A stretch of DNA of 64,000 nucleotides from Pochonia chlamydosporia 170 (GCF_001653235.2 NC_035794.1:1054001-1118000); one strand, 5' to 3'; positions 47,377-58,602 are shown, counted from the stretch's first letter. Translations and numbers: made by a program. The notes: generated by a model not told the origin, from the sequence alone.

Positions 47377-49064
47377 ATGGCTTCCTCATCCACATCGTCG
47401 ATACACAGCAGGTTCATGGCCGGGTTTGTGCGTCAGCCATCCGGAGAACTCATCCACTGTTTCGGTCCATGTTCAAGACGAATCACATCAGTGTGGTCTC
47501 AGTTTCAGGAGCATGTCTTGCGCAACGGTAACCTCAACACGCGGCACAGCAGCCCCTTGAGTGCCACACAACCCCAAGATGGAGTGGAGAGCATTCACAC
47601 GTTTAAAATGCAACTCTCCTCAGATTCTTACGTTGTTTTTGAAAGTATCACTCCATTGGACCAGCAAGTTTTCGGATTGGTGCTGAATCGTGAGGCATTC
47701 GTGCCAGCAACGCTCTCTGCCCATCTGGATTCTTTCTTTGCCGAGTTGATCCTCTCTCGCCTGGCCTTAGACACAAAGGCTTATACCACGGCTCTGGGGG
47801 AGGTCAATTTCAACTCAGTCGTCGACTCCATAGTCGACCTTTTCGACAGCAGTCTGCGATACGTCGCCAAGAATGACAAGTGGTCTCCCCTGGGCCGGGA
47901 AGTATTCCGACAGCAAGTCGGCTCATTTGTATCAAGGGGAGCAAAGGTCGAGTTTTGCCTCCCTGCATTTCCTTGCAAGTCATCCAGCAAGAACAAAGTT
48001 CTCTCCGACTCACCAGATCGAGGAGAACACATTGCGTTATCCAACCTGCACACATTCATACAAAAGATAGAAGCGGTCTATCCACCCGGCGGCAAACTTT
48101 GGATCATCAGCGATGGCCACGTTTTTAGCGATTGCAGTAAGTACGCCCCCAATGAGGCAAATGTCTCGAAATAACATTCTACAGTTGGCGTTGATGATAT
48201 GACTGTGGACAAGTATGGGGCACAACTAAAAGCCATGAATAAATCGATTGCCGATAGCCGCGGTGGCAAGGATCGAATTGGATTCAAGAGCTTACCTGAT
48301 TTGTTTGGCATCGAGAGCCAAGGCAGTTTTGGACACTTACGCCGCATCAAAGAGCATCTCCCGGAAACAACGCGGTATATCAGTACCAAAACAACAGAGG
48401 AAGCCGATTTGTGTCGCAAAGTCTTGACAATGGGATTTCGACCAGGCAATGATGAGTTGCAGGAGCTTATCAGTGTAAAAGATGCAGCATTACTCGCCTT
48501 GTATCGTGGGTTCTCAAGATTCATGCTTGAAGATCTCGCCACGAATCGGTATACAAGCCATCTCAGCCGGGCCCAGCTGAAAAAGAGATCAGCAAAGGTA
48601 GCCAAGGAAATGATTCAGGTAAGGCGTATTGTAATTCGCCATGGATGTTACATGCTGATTATTTGACAGCGGAATCAATGCTATTCCAACTTGGTGCAGA
48701 TGCTTTTTCCACACCATGTGCGATTATCTATACACGCGTGAGTCCAACCTTACAGATCTGCCCATGCAGCATGATACTAAACGTCGGCAGTCATGACAAT
48801 TCTGGGCCAAAATTTGGCATTCAGATGTTGGGGAAGGGCGTTGTGCCGACAGATGTCTTTCCCCCTAATGCCACGACTGTTGATTTCTGTGATCAACTGC
48901 ACGTACCCACGCCTTGGCACAACTGTATCGTCCAGATTGAAGGGCATTCCGAGTTGTATATCACAAAGGCCAGCGCAATTTGGCCAGCAATCAGGGCCGG
49001 AGATGCCAAGCTGGTCAGGGATGGCGATGCGGGGGAATATGTCTATTTTAAGGGATGCAAATGA
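47377..49064 (+). CDS. Isocyanide synthase, DIT1/PvcA family
   Basis: Four exons, 47377-48136, 48185-48618, 48670-48737 and 48791-49064, give 511 aa. The start is the ATG of MASSSTSSIHSRF; no in-frame ATG lies closer upstream. The family motifs (PF05141) are all visible: FCLPAFPCKSSSKNKV (about 193-208), SPDRGE (212-217), YPPGGKLWIISDGHVFSD (235-252), and after the third intron IHAHDNSGPKFGIQ. Bacterial PvcA/IsnA join the alpha-amino group of Tyr or Trp to a carbon from ribulose-5-phosphate to make an isonitrile; yeast Dit1 belongs to the same family. The protein is a stand-alone synthase: no NRPS or dioxygenase domain is fused. Which amino acid is used cannot be read here. Confidence 0.93.
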
Positions 49065-49850
49065 GTGTCGAAACTAAATTTCTGTGACAGATGGGTAGGC
49101 GTAGCAACTACAATCTTTACGGATACGAGAAAAGTTTGAGTCGAAGATTGGCCAGCCATTTCAGAACCGTGAATGCATAGACATTGGAGGAAAGAGAACG
49201 GCTAATCTGTCGAGCTTCATCAGTCTAGTGAAATTGTTGCAGGTTCATGTCAATCCATCGGATTTCTTCACTGCAGACCGGGCAGCTGTGTTCTAAATAA
49301 GTATGTTATTGTATCTAAGCTCGTACACAAGAATTGTTGCACTGTTGCAGAGGTTGCCACCAGGTTTTACAGTCGCTCCGTTCCAGTGCTTCCAACGGAA
49401 GTGCCGTAGCGGCCCAACGATTAGTTCACACTTGACGTGTACGACAGTCTGGGCTACGATGTGAGACTTAATCACCATTGAATAGCACATAAGAAGTTTG
49501 TCAGTCCTTGCTCCATGGAGGTATGGGCTGTAACTTTGATGACTTCTCGACAGCAATCTGTTTGGTGCCACTCGTAATTGCCTATTTTGGACGCCGAAAT
49601 TCGCATGATAGCTGGTGATTGGTTTTGTATCTCCATACTCCAGTGCTGACAACCTCTCATGCGCAGCTCCATTGTGCAAAACTCATTGGAAGATGTCGTT
49701 CCATCTCCGGAATAAATGTCTTGGTGCTAGGTCACCAATCCAAGATACGTGATACACCGTACCAAGAAGTGAAAAGTTGGGATGACATCGCAGGCTGTTT
49801 GTTTAAAGTATACATTGCTATTGTTATGTGAGTGCCTCTTGATACGTCAT
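49065..49850. other. Intergenic, convergent 3' ends of synthase and decarboxylase
   Basis: No gene supported; small frames without motifs. Confidence 0.5.
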
Positions 49851-51287
49851 TTACATCCCATCCGGCTTGCTGTTCGAGTCCGCCACAAGTGAGCGCGCGA
49901 TAGCATCCAGTCCCTCTATAATTGATACCATTTCATCACAACTTAAATCAGGATGTATAGAGCACATTCTCAGAACCAAAACCCCACGTATTCTTGTCGT
50001 CAACGGCGCTGCAAGCTTCCTCTCAGTCGCAACTTGTGAAATTCTCAAATTCAAGTCATCCAGATTTGGGACAGTTAGCCCTGACGGGTTAAATCGGAAG
50101 CATATAATACCCATCTGTGCCGGCGATAGAATCTCCCAGTCGGACAGATCCTCTAACGATGATTGAGCCGTCTCCGCCAATACAAAGCCATGCTCAATAG
50201 CTTTGCTAATAGCATCTAACCCGAGAAGCTGGAACGAAAACCAAAGCTTCATTGCTCTTGCAGGTCTAGTGAGCTCTGGTCCATAATTCCAGAAATTGGG
50301 CAAGGACTCGGCTGTCTCAGCAGCGTCTTGGGTATATTCCGCTGTGGTTCCAAAGCTGTCTGTAAGCATTTTCCGATGCCGTACAAAGACCATGCCGCAA
50401 CCGTACGTTTGAAAGAGCCACTTGTGCGCATCCCAGGAAAGACTATCGCAACGATCAAGTCCACTCAGAATGTGTCGACGTGATGGACATAGCAGAACAG
50501 ATGACCCGTATGCGCCATCAGCGTGCAGCCATAAATTTTGTTCCTTTGCTATAGCCGCAAGCTCGATGAATGGATCAACACTTCCCGTGTTTGTGGTTCC
50601 CGCATTGCCAACAATAAGAAAGGGGATCTTGCCAATTGACTTATCGTGTTCTATTGCCGATCTAAGTGCAGAAGTACTTATTCTCATCGTGCCATCATCA
50701 CAGACTATCTTCTGCACTTGGCTAGGATGAAAGCCTAGGATACTCAGGCCCTTGGCCAAGGATGAGTGTGTTTGGTCGGAAGTGTATGCCACAGCTCTAC
50801 TTCTTTCTTCGAAAGTAAGCTTCTGATCTCGCGCCACCATGAGAGCCGACAGGTTAGCCATAGATCCTCCGGAAACAAAGCATCCCCCTGCCGTCTCGGG
50901 AAATCCAATAATATCCCTTGATAGCCAAGACAGTAGATGCTTTTCTACTGCGCTAGGTCCAGAGCTTTGGAACCAGCTACCAGCATGTGTATTATATGCA
51001 GAATTGAGCACCTCCCCCAGCCAGGATAAGTCGGATGCTGGAGATGGGATAAAGCCAAAGAATCGAGGATGGTCCATGCGAACCCGGTAGTTGAAGATTT
51101 TCTCGGCACGGGATAGCGTAGTGTCCACGGAGGCAGGAAGTTGAGATGGTTTAACGAAGGCGCCTATTTCCTTCTCATTTTCTGGAGGAACGACATTCAC
51201 GATCGACTGTGAATGTATGGTCTGTCTTTCCTGTATGCACTGATTCAACACCTTGTGGGCCAATTGGCTGAGTTGTTCTTCCGCCAT
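49851..51287 (-). CDS. Group II PLP-dependent amino-acid decarboxylase, intronless
   Basis: A single exon of 478 aa, which stands out because its cluster neighbours carry two to five introns. The PLP site is complete: FVSGGSMANLSAL (138-149) for phosphate binding, H174 in DQTHSS to stack on the ring, D257 in HADGAYG, and the Schiff-base lysine K289 in SLSWDAHKWLFQTYGCG. The family removes the alpha-carboxyl of aromatic or acidic amino acids. The DAHKWL form, rather than the NPHKW of animal and plant aromatic decarboxylases, is what I associate with bacterial-type members, so the substrate is open. In the cluster it could supply an amine such as tyramine or act on a later intermediate; both are inferences. 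Confidence 0.9.
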   Translation of the reverse strand: MAEEQLSQLAHKVLNQCIQERQTIHSQSIVNVVPPENEKEIGAFVKPSQLPASVDTTLSRAEKIFNYRVRMDHPRFFGFIPSPASDLSWLGEVLNSAYNTHAGSWFQSSGPSAVEKHLLSWLSRDIIGFPETAGGCFVSGGSMANLSALMVARDQKLTFEERSRAVAYTSDQTHSSLAKGLSILGFHPSQVQKIVCDDGTMRISTSALRSAIEHDKSIGKIPFLIVGNAGTTNTGSVDPFIELAAIAKEQNLWLHADGAYGSSVLLCPSRRHILSGLDRCDSLSWDAHKWLFQTYGCGMVFVRHRKMLTDSFGTTAEYTQDAAETAESLPNFWNYGPELTRPARAMKLWFSFQLLGLDAISKAIEHGFVLAETAQSSLEDLSDWEILSPAQMGIICFRFNPSGLTVPNLDDLNLRISQVATERKLAAPLTTRIRGVLVLRMCSIHPDLSCDEMVSIIEGLDAIARSLVADSNSKPDGM

Positions 51288-52589
51288 TTTGTCGAGGAGT
51301 CTAGGTATGAGCTGGTTGTGAGTTGGTGGTGCTCAATATTCTTTTTGTTGCAAACATCTTCCCTGAGCCAATGTATAGTAAGAGACAAGACTTTTTGTAT
51401 GCGGTTTTCGTCTGGAGTTAGGATTTAGCCTCAATCGGGTAGTGTCGGTTGGTGTATTGACTCATGTACATTTGTGGGTGCTGGGCGGTATCGGAAGTTG
51501 TATTATCTCCGGCAGTTTGAAGAGTAAGCTAGATGTTGCTGTTATAGCTAGGTCCTCATTATTCATCTTCTTTTACAGTCAAAACATGAGTTTGTGGATG
51601 ATCAGGGTAACATGATCTTCCACAAGGGTTTGCCACGCCACGCATGTTCTTAACGCAGAGTCTAATTAGTTTCTGGTTACAGGGTTCACAATTGACATTT
51701 GACCATCTCATTGCGCATGATTCACAATGAACTTAATTCATTTGAACAGCCATACTATAGGGAAATTTGGCAACTAACTTACTGACATAAGATTCTAAGA
51801 CCTGGTGTTTTTCCGATCATTCTTTTCACGGAGCTAAGTAACCATATTGTTCACCATGTTGAGTGCGTTCATTTTTGCGATAAAACGCTTCTGATTGATT
51901 CAACTAATAAAGTCAACATTCCTCAATCCGTTACAGCTTCCTTGACAGAATCTCATACTCTAGGGCGCTCCGAACCAACACGAGTGCCATTTCAATCGAT
52001 GTTTGTCTGATTTGGTCTGCCTCTCCAACCCACCAGTCGCTCAAAGAAGTTCTACACACCACGTAGATCGCACCGCTTCGGCCAGCCACGTCGCCAAATA
52101 CAGCACCTAAAGTTGTCGAAACCAGACAAAGAGAGCTCAGCCTGCTCTAGGCTCGTCAGTAGTCTGCCAATTCCGCACGTCATTTGGGCCATCAGCAAGC
52201 CACGATGGGTGGTGGCACAAGCCGGGATGCCAGCCAGCCTACGCCCGCTACCTCCCATAAAGTCACATCCATGAGACATTAGACGGGGGCTGACGAATAA
52301 ATGCACAAGCAGCTAGTAGTATGTCAATGGCTGTACTCTATTGAGCCTACTTCCTTCAACTCGCATATTGCTATCCGAATCTACCTACCCCTCTCCCATG
52401 AGGCTTACATGGCGCGAGAGAGAAATCCCAATTGGGGCATCTCACCACGAGCGCAAATAAATGGCTTACTGTTGGAATTGAACATAAATAGACTGCCTCG
52501 GACAGAAAAAACAGTGGCTCGATTGCGAAATCCCGTAAACTTCTCGATTTCACTTCTCCGTATATCTCGTGGTCGATTCTTTTGTCAAT
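51288..52589. promoter_or_regulatory. 1.3-kb divergent region, decarboxylase / O-methyltransferase
   Basis: Holds both promoters. A frame at 52052-52306 has no motif and is probably chance. No repeat or operator was recognised. Confidence 0.45.
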
Positions 52590-54061
52590 ATGAGCCAAGA
52601 AGAGCTGACTTTGGAAAGTCTCGCAACTTCCATCACAAAGCTCACCAACACTGTAACCCAGGGACTTAAAGATGCCAACTTTCCTCAACCATCATTCGCC
52701 GCGGATGCGCCGGCACAGCTTCCACCCAATCCGGCAATTCAGGGTCCTCGGCTGCAGCTCGTGGAAGCACTGATGAACATGCTGCATCTCGCGATGGGTC
52801 CTAGTGAATACTTCCTGCAGCTTGGGCTCGGTGTAAGTGCATTTACCGTAGCGATGACAACATGTAACTTGTTGTCTGCTCAAGCCGTGTTCAGGTATCT
52901 AACTATTTGTAGCTCCCTAATGAAGCAATGGTATTGGACATGCTCAACCATTTCGACATCTGGAGTAAAGTCCCACTAGACGGCTCTGCAAGCTATGCCG
53001 AAATAGCAAATGCAACCAAGATACCCGAGTCCCTCATCCGTAGGTTTCTAAGCGTGGCCATGAGAATGCATCTGTTTCGCGAAGAGGAACCAGGATCAGA
53101 CCGGATTGTGCACACTGCCGCGTCTGCATACCCTGTTCGTGAGCCAGTTATGCAGTCATTCATAGCTCATTGCATGGAGGACACACGCCCTGTTTCAGTG
53201 AAAGGCGTGCAAGCCTTGGAGAAGTTCTTCGTCGGCTCTTCCGAGGCCAGTGAGGAGCTGTCGCATTCACCGTTTGAGATTGCGTATCCAGGGAGATCGG
53301 TTTGGGATCTACTTTCACAGGATGAACCTCCAGGCAGGCCGAAGGGATATCGTGCAACCAGGTTTGCTGAAGCAATGCAGGCTATAGCCAAGTCTTCGTC
53401 AGTTGGTACCGAGGTGGCGGTAAATGCCTTTGATTGGGACAAGTTGGGAGAATCCACGGTCGTTGATGTACGTGTCAAACGACAATCTCTTCACAATTAT
53501 GTCGTATTAACATCTTGTCTCCAGGTCGGTGGCTCTAGTGGCCATGTCAGCGTCATACTTGCGAAAACTCACCCCAAGCTCAAATTCATCGTCCAGGATC
53601 TTCCTAACGCGGAAAAGTCTTTCAACGAGCTCATCAGCAAGACCAACTTGGCCTCACGCATTTCCTTCCGCGCACACGACTTCTTCAAACCGCAGACTGA
53701 ATCTGCAGATGCATACTTGATCAAATCTGTTTTCCACGACTGGCCTGACAAATATGTCGTGCAAATTTTGCAAAATATTACTCCTGTTTTGAAACCCGGT
53801 AGTCATGTCCTCGTATTTGATCTGGTTGTTCCACCTGATTATGATGAAAACGGCAAACCTACGGTTCCGTTGTCGATCCGGCGGTTCCTTGGACTTGTTG
53901 ATATGCAGATGTTTGTGGCATTCAACTCGAGAGAGCGTAAAGTCGAAGACTGGGTTGCGGTGTTTAAGCGTGCAGATGTGCGGTTGAACCTGGATGGGGT
54001 GTATATAACGCCTGGTGCACCGTTGGCAGTTCTCGATTTCGTATTTGGAGCTGACAGGTAG
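52590..54061 (+). CDS. Class II (COMT-type) O-methyltransferase
   Basis: Exons 52590-52832, 52913-53467 and 53525-54061 give 444 aa. The N-terminal winged-helix dimerisation domain is recognisable in VLDMLNHFDIWSKVPLDGSASYAEIANAT. The SAM motif is made across the second intron: STVVD joined to VGGSSGHVSV (264-276). DLPNA, RAHDFF and the catalytic-base context LIKSVFHDWPDKY (H337) follow the layout of plant and fungal Methyltransf_2 enzymes such as the aflatoxin AflP type. It should methylate a phenolic or enolic hydroxyl on a small molecule. Its place beside the isocyanide synthase makes it a likely tailoring enzyme. Confidence 0.9.
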
Positions 54062-54674
54062 TCGCATGGATTTCCTGTCTTTTGTGATGTTGCGGACCTG
54101 AAGGAGTAGTTAATACCTAATATAAATTGTCAATGTAACCGGCCCGTGAATCTTCCATCTAAGATACCCATATCTGAGTATGAGGATTAAGATACATTGC
54201 TTGCTCTGCACAGGCTATCATCCCCTCCAAGTGCAATTTCATTACTACAATACTGGCCAACAAGTCAATACATGGTCTCATAACACTCGACGAACCCACT
54301 GTGACGCTCTCTCGGTTCCCTCAGTCTCGGACCTGAGCTTCAACACAAATTGATGTCAAAGGCGCGAACATATGAAGATTTAGACATGGGGCCGAAGAAT
54401 CTCATACGTACTGGCCAAGACTTGCCTTTCAATGCCTCCAACATCAATGGAATGCGGATAACAACAACACTGCAGGCTGTGTAGTAAGATCACTTAGCAT
54501 AAACCAGTCACAACAAAGTCATCTCCTCCTCATAAGCGGCTAACCTCTCCATAGAAATAGAGTTATCGTCATCCTCAACGCCGAGTATGGACCCCGAATA
54601 AACGTCACGCCCAAAACAGAGCCCGTAAAGCTCAATTCAAGGCTTCAGTCGAAGCTTCAGCTATACACCTCCAT
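54062..54674. other. Intergenic at right edge of the isocyanide block
   Basis: Between convergent genes; nothing recognised. Confidence 0.5.
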
Positions 54675-56087
54675 CTAACCCTTCTTCCTCCCTCTCTTTC
54701 GGTCCCTCCGTATCTGCCGCATCTCCTTCTGTCCCAAAGCCTTACTCAACCGCACAGCTTCCCTCTCCGCCTCCTCCTCCATAGTCCGTATCTCAAGCCG
54801 ACGCTCCTCTCTCTGCGCAATCTTCTGCAACTCAACCTCCTTCTGTCGCTCTGCCTCTCTCTCGTTTTCCATCTCATTCGCCCACCGTCGATTGTTGCGG
54901 AAGTCCTCCTGCGCCTCGTTCTGGGCATGCGTCAACCCATTTAGGCTCTTCTGTCGGCGATCTCGTTCCATTATGAACCGAGTTTTCTTAATCCTACTCT
55001 TCTCACTCATCGGCAAGCTGTAGAATGTAACTGTCGTTACCTTACCACTGGGTAGTTTGATACGTCGCCGCCTGCTTCCCTCTCGAATCCCCGGCGCAAG
55101 GCACAGGGTGTCCAGCCACGAGGCAAGATCATCAATGTCAGCTCCCAGGAATTGAACCTTGATTGCGGTATCGACATGCACACAGAAATTGAGCTCCGTG
55201 TCGCGCAGCATCTCTGTAATGGATTCGGTATCCCAGCTCATGTCTCTAAGAGTAAACGGTCTTGCACACCTAGCATAGGTGACAAAGTCTTCATACTCGC
55301 AGCAGCAGATTCTCCAGAGGGCGCTATAAGGATATCTCTCTCGACAGAACACCATCAGCCGTGTCATTCCAATCTCTGGCAGCGCAGGCAACTTTTCCTT
55401 TAGTTGGGATAGCTGTTCAGGATTGGACTTGAAGTGCTCGAAATACGCGACCGGGACTTCTAGTTTCCGCAGGCTCCGGCACTCTGCTACAAGGTCCCAA
55501 AATCGGGGCGCGAGCTCGGTGTGTGACTTTAAAGGTCTGAAGAATACCTGAGACGGTCGTTCGTAGCTGCTGGGGCTCATGATGCTAACGAAACGGATCA
55601 TGGCTCGACACTCTGGTCGGAGTGCCGTTCCCACGGTGGCGACGAACTCCGCAGCATCGAGGAAGCAAAAGGTATTCAGGGACCAGAATACCGACGAGGC
55701 AATTCTATTGATGCGTGTGTTTGTCTGGAGCAGTGCAATTCCCTTTCTCTTTGCGCAGTCACATTTCGTGGTTGAATTGACCGTCCACGGCTTGTCAGCC
55801 TCTTCAGAGACCTTGATGTACACGTGTAAGAAGGGCGGAGGTTCGAGAGGACCAACTGTCGATGGTTTGTATTCGCACGGGAGGTCATGTAATTTGTCCC
55901 ATCTGGGTGCTTCTACCAGTGCGAATTTGTAAATGTGACGTTGAATCTCTACTGGCAGATTGTCGAGGTAGAGGGCACTTGGTCGAGGTTTTGATGGCCG
56001 GCGTTCTGCCTTGGATTTAGCTGGGATGCCCATTCTTGTCGGCAGTTGGGCAGAAATTATGTAATCCTTCGCGTTTGTTGTGGTCAA
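54675..56087 (-). CDS. F-box-like protein with long charged C-terminal helix
   Basis: A single-exon gene of 470 aa. Near the N-terminus SALYLDNLPVEIQRHIYKFALVEAPRWD follows the LPxEIxxxIY(K/R) pattern of DUF7730/F-box-like fungal proteins. The middle (FLDAAEFVATVGTALRPECRAMIRFVSI, CRSLRKLEVPVAYFE) also fits that family. From about residue 380 to the end the sequence is a continuous charged helix rich in Arg, Glu and Lys (EREAERQKEVELQKIAQREE), likely a coiled coil, ending in KRGRKKG, a possible nuclear signal. Function is unknown. Confidence 0.7.
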   Translation of the reverse strand: MTTTNAKDYIISAQLPTRMGIPAKSKAERRPSKPRPSALYLDNLPVEIQRHIYKFALVEAPRWDKLHDLPCEYKPSTVGPLEPPPFLHVYIKVSEEADKPWTVNSTTKCDCAKRKGIALLQTNTRINRIASSVFWSLNTFCFLDAAEFVATVGTALRPECRAMIRFVSIMSPSSYERPSQVFFRPLKSHTELAPRFWDLVAECRSLRKLEVPVAYFEHFKSNPEQLSQLKEKLPALPEIGMTRLMVFCRERYPYSALWRICCCEYEDFVTYARCARPFTLRDMSWDTESITEMLRDTELNFCVHVDTAIKVQFLGADIDDLASWLDTLCLAPGIREGSRRRRIKLPSGKVTTVTFYSLPMSEKSRIKKTRFIMERDRRQKSLNGLTHAQNEAQEDFRNNRRWANEMENEREAERQKEVELQKIAQREERRLEIRTMEEEAEREAVRLSKALGQKEMRQIRRDRKRGRKKG

Positions 56088-56774
56088 GTGGTTTGTCCTT
56101 GGGTATTTGGGCGTAGACGACGTTTAGACTACATGCGCGCTGTTGCAGGAAATGGAAATGAACTTTGTGTTTGAAGCCCAATCCCATGCAGTTGGTACCC
56201 CCAAATGCTGGCCTCTTATTTAAACCGGATACTCAACTACCTAGGTATGCAGCTGGATGTGGCTTATGGCAGTGAGTATGCCTTGTGACACCAGGATGCC
56301 AATGATGTGCCGAATGACTCATGACGCTAGGCACAAGTAGGTGCCCGCAACAAAGTACAGAAGAGGGTTAAAATCACCTTACACAACAATCGAGCTGACC
56401 AAACTAGTAAATTTCAAGTTTACCTATTGCTCTTCTCCAAATTGTTTGGCGGCTTTTCTACCATCCTTGTCGTGGGTTGGTGCCGATGAACAACACCAGG
56501 CATTCTATGGATAGCATTGAAAGATAAGATGGCCCGAGAAAGTGGTTGACCAAACTATCCTTTAAAGGCTACCAGACCTTCATCATGATTGATAAGACAG
56601 TTTGTAAGTGGCATTTTCGTGACTCCCGAGTTGTTTCGTGATGAGCGTACTAATAACAAGTACTGCTACTGAGCCTGTCTCTGTCGCATTTTGCTTGACT
56701 AACTGCCGATACTCGATTCGACCCAACTCTTTCACAAGCTTCTGTACTTTTCGTGGCCAGCACTACTCGCAGCA
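56088..56774. other. Intergenic
   Basis: Promoter of the F-box-like gene and 3' flank of the helicase-like gene. No gene recognised. Confidence 0.5.
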
Positions 56775-57992
56775 CTAACCGCCATCTTTGCGCTGAAATA
56801 ACAAACTCGAAAAATCTTCCGGGAGTATATCCACGTCGATACCAAATGTGCGACCGATAGCTCGCATCGAGGCCAAGTCGCTCCCCGAAACAAAATTGAC
56901 CACCACGCCGCCCTCACTTAACCGCTTCTCACGCTCAAGCCGAGTCGCATAATTTATATCCTCCACTGGCAGTATGTAGTTGACAAGGAGCGAGAGATGA
57001 TTTGAATGACCAATATTCGCGGATGACAGTCCAACCTCAGTATCGCCATCCTCCAGTCTCATCACTGAGGAGTCCCGCTTGAATGACTTTGCCTCAAAAT
57101 TCACCACATGCTGATCTACATCATTATATATAGAGACATTGGGGAAGTCTGCTCCCCGGATCTTATCAGCAAGAACATCAACTTGCTCCCGTGTGGAACA
57201 GAAAATAGATGTCTTGTTCGGCGGCACCTCCTCCAACAACGCTTTCAACATGTCAAACCTATCATCCTGATCCTCGATACAGACATAGAAATGTTTCGAT
57301 CCACTAGGTACTCGCCTCACATTCAGCACAAGCCGCACTGGCTCGCTCATTCTCGCCAACAGCGCATGTAGATCATCCCCTTCCATGTCCCCTTCACAAA
57401 GCGCAACAAGCTGTATGGACGGAGGTAAATCTTTCAACATACTGTAAAACTGATCGCCAAGCCGGTAACTGAAGATATCGTTGGCTCTGTGCAGAACCAC
57501 CGTTGTAATCTTGTCAGGTTTGAAGGCTCGACGGCGAATGAGGTCGTGTACACGGCCAGGCGTCCCGGTGACAATGTGCGCGCCATCATGTAACATCTCC
57601 AGCTCTTCTTTGAATCGCGGGGAGCCATATGCGGCAATACACGCGTGAAGTTTGAGGCCCATTGACTCGCAGAGAGGGCTACCACAGAGTCGGATACGAT
57701 CTGCCACCTCTCGGGTTGATGTGAGCCAAAGGGCTTGTACCGCAGGGATGCTTGGATCGATTCGTTGCAGAGTTCCTATTATCATGGTGTCCATCTGGTC
57801 TGCGAAACCGGGGACCTGGACAAGAACATCACGGGCGTCCATGATGGGCTTAAGAACGTGTCGCTGGATGATGCGTGGGCTTGTGTAGGGACGCTCTCGC
57901 ATCGCTTGGGTAAGAGCATCCTTCAGATGAAGCTCTTCATATGTTTGGATGGCTTCATTACAGTTCGTTCCTGTGCCCGGCTCGAGGATCAT
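56775..57992 (-). CDS. Degenerate eIF4A-like DEAD-box protein (catalytic motifs lost)
   Basis: A single intact frame of 405 aa, close to the ~397 aa of eIF4A, which it matches along its whole length. Family marks kept: the Q-motif area (SPRIIQRHVLKPI), STREVA in place of PTRELA, HDGAHIVTGTPGRVHDLIRRR (motif Ib TPGR intact) and KTSIFCSTREQVDVLADKI (motif IV). Lost: motif I AxxGxGKT reads VQVPGFADQM; motif II DEAD reads HRAN; motif III SAT reads CEG; motif V ARGxD is gone; motif VI HRIGRxGR reads TRLEREKR. ATP hydrolysis and RNA unwinding are therefore not expected. With no stop or frameshift, a non-catalytic role such as binding eIF4G or RNA is possible; a decaying paralogue is the alternative. 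Confidence 0.82.
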   Translation of the reverse strand: MILEPGTGTNCNEAIQTYEELHLKDALTQAMRERPYTSPRIIQRHVLKPIMDARDVLVQVPGFADQMDTMIIGTLQRIDPSIPAVQALWLTSTREVADRIRLCGSPLCESMGLKLHACIAAYGSPRFKEELEMLHDGAHIVTGTPGRVHDLIRRRAFKPDKITTVVLHRANDIFSYRLGDQFYSMLKDLPPSIQLVALCEGDMEGDDLHALLARMSEPVRLVLNVRRVPSGSKHFYVCIEDQDDRFDMLKALLEEVPPNKTSIFCSTREQVDVLADKIRGADFPNVSIYNDVDQHVVNFEAKSFKRDSSVMRLEDGDTEVGLSSANIGHSNHLSLLVNYILPVEDINYATRLEREKRLSEGGVVVNFVSGSDLASMRAIGRTFGIDVDILPEDFSSLLFQRKDGG

Positions 57993-58602
57993 CTTGACTC
58001 GGCTATGGTGAGGGTTTTAATGTTTCGGTCAGAGCATAGCAAATGAACTGAGAAAATAGAGTGCACTCGAAAGCATGTCATCCGTGGTTTTTGGATTTGA
58101 TGAGAGACTCCAGACAGTTTATATTGACGCCTGGCAAAATTGGGGGCCGCCAAACGCCAAAAGTGGCGCCAAGTCTAGGCAGATTTGCGGCTGTTGATGC
58201 ACAACCGCTAAATAAAGTCAACTGGCACTTGACTTGGTATCAAGATGACACAGAATTGACCAGTGCAGTCTGGTCCTTGTCCCTATGGGTCGCTGAGACG
58301 AAACTAAGCTACATGGAGATATCAACAACACTGTTAGAAATCGAGCCCAACCTCTCTTACAACTTAGAAGGCCGCACGATACATGCATGTAAAGAAGCCA
58401 TTCCGATCAGCTATTGCCGACAAGAAAGTCGAATTGCCATCTTCTGTGAGGACTCTGTTAACTTACTTATGAATCCCCATACAAATTGCGCTAGCAGACA
58501 TGGTTCTGCACTATCACTACCCAGGAACCACAGATACAGTTGAGACTATACAGAATCACATCTCCAGCTTGGTTTCCATGCCACCCTATGAATCAATGAA
58601 CC
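57993..58602. other. Intergenic
   Basis: Promoter of the helicase-like gene. A frame at 58061-58543 has no family pattern and is not called. Confidence 0.45.

Noticed and set aside
52052..52306. Minus-strand frame between decarboxylase and methyltransferase
   Set aside because: No family pattern; composition looks like chance.
58061..58543. Plus-strand open frame of 160 codons
   Set aside because: No recognisable domain or splice extension; lies upstream of the helicase-like gene.
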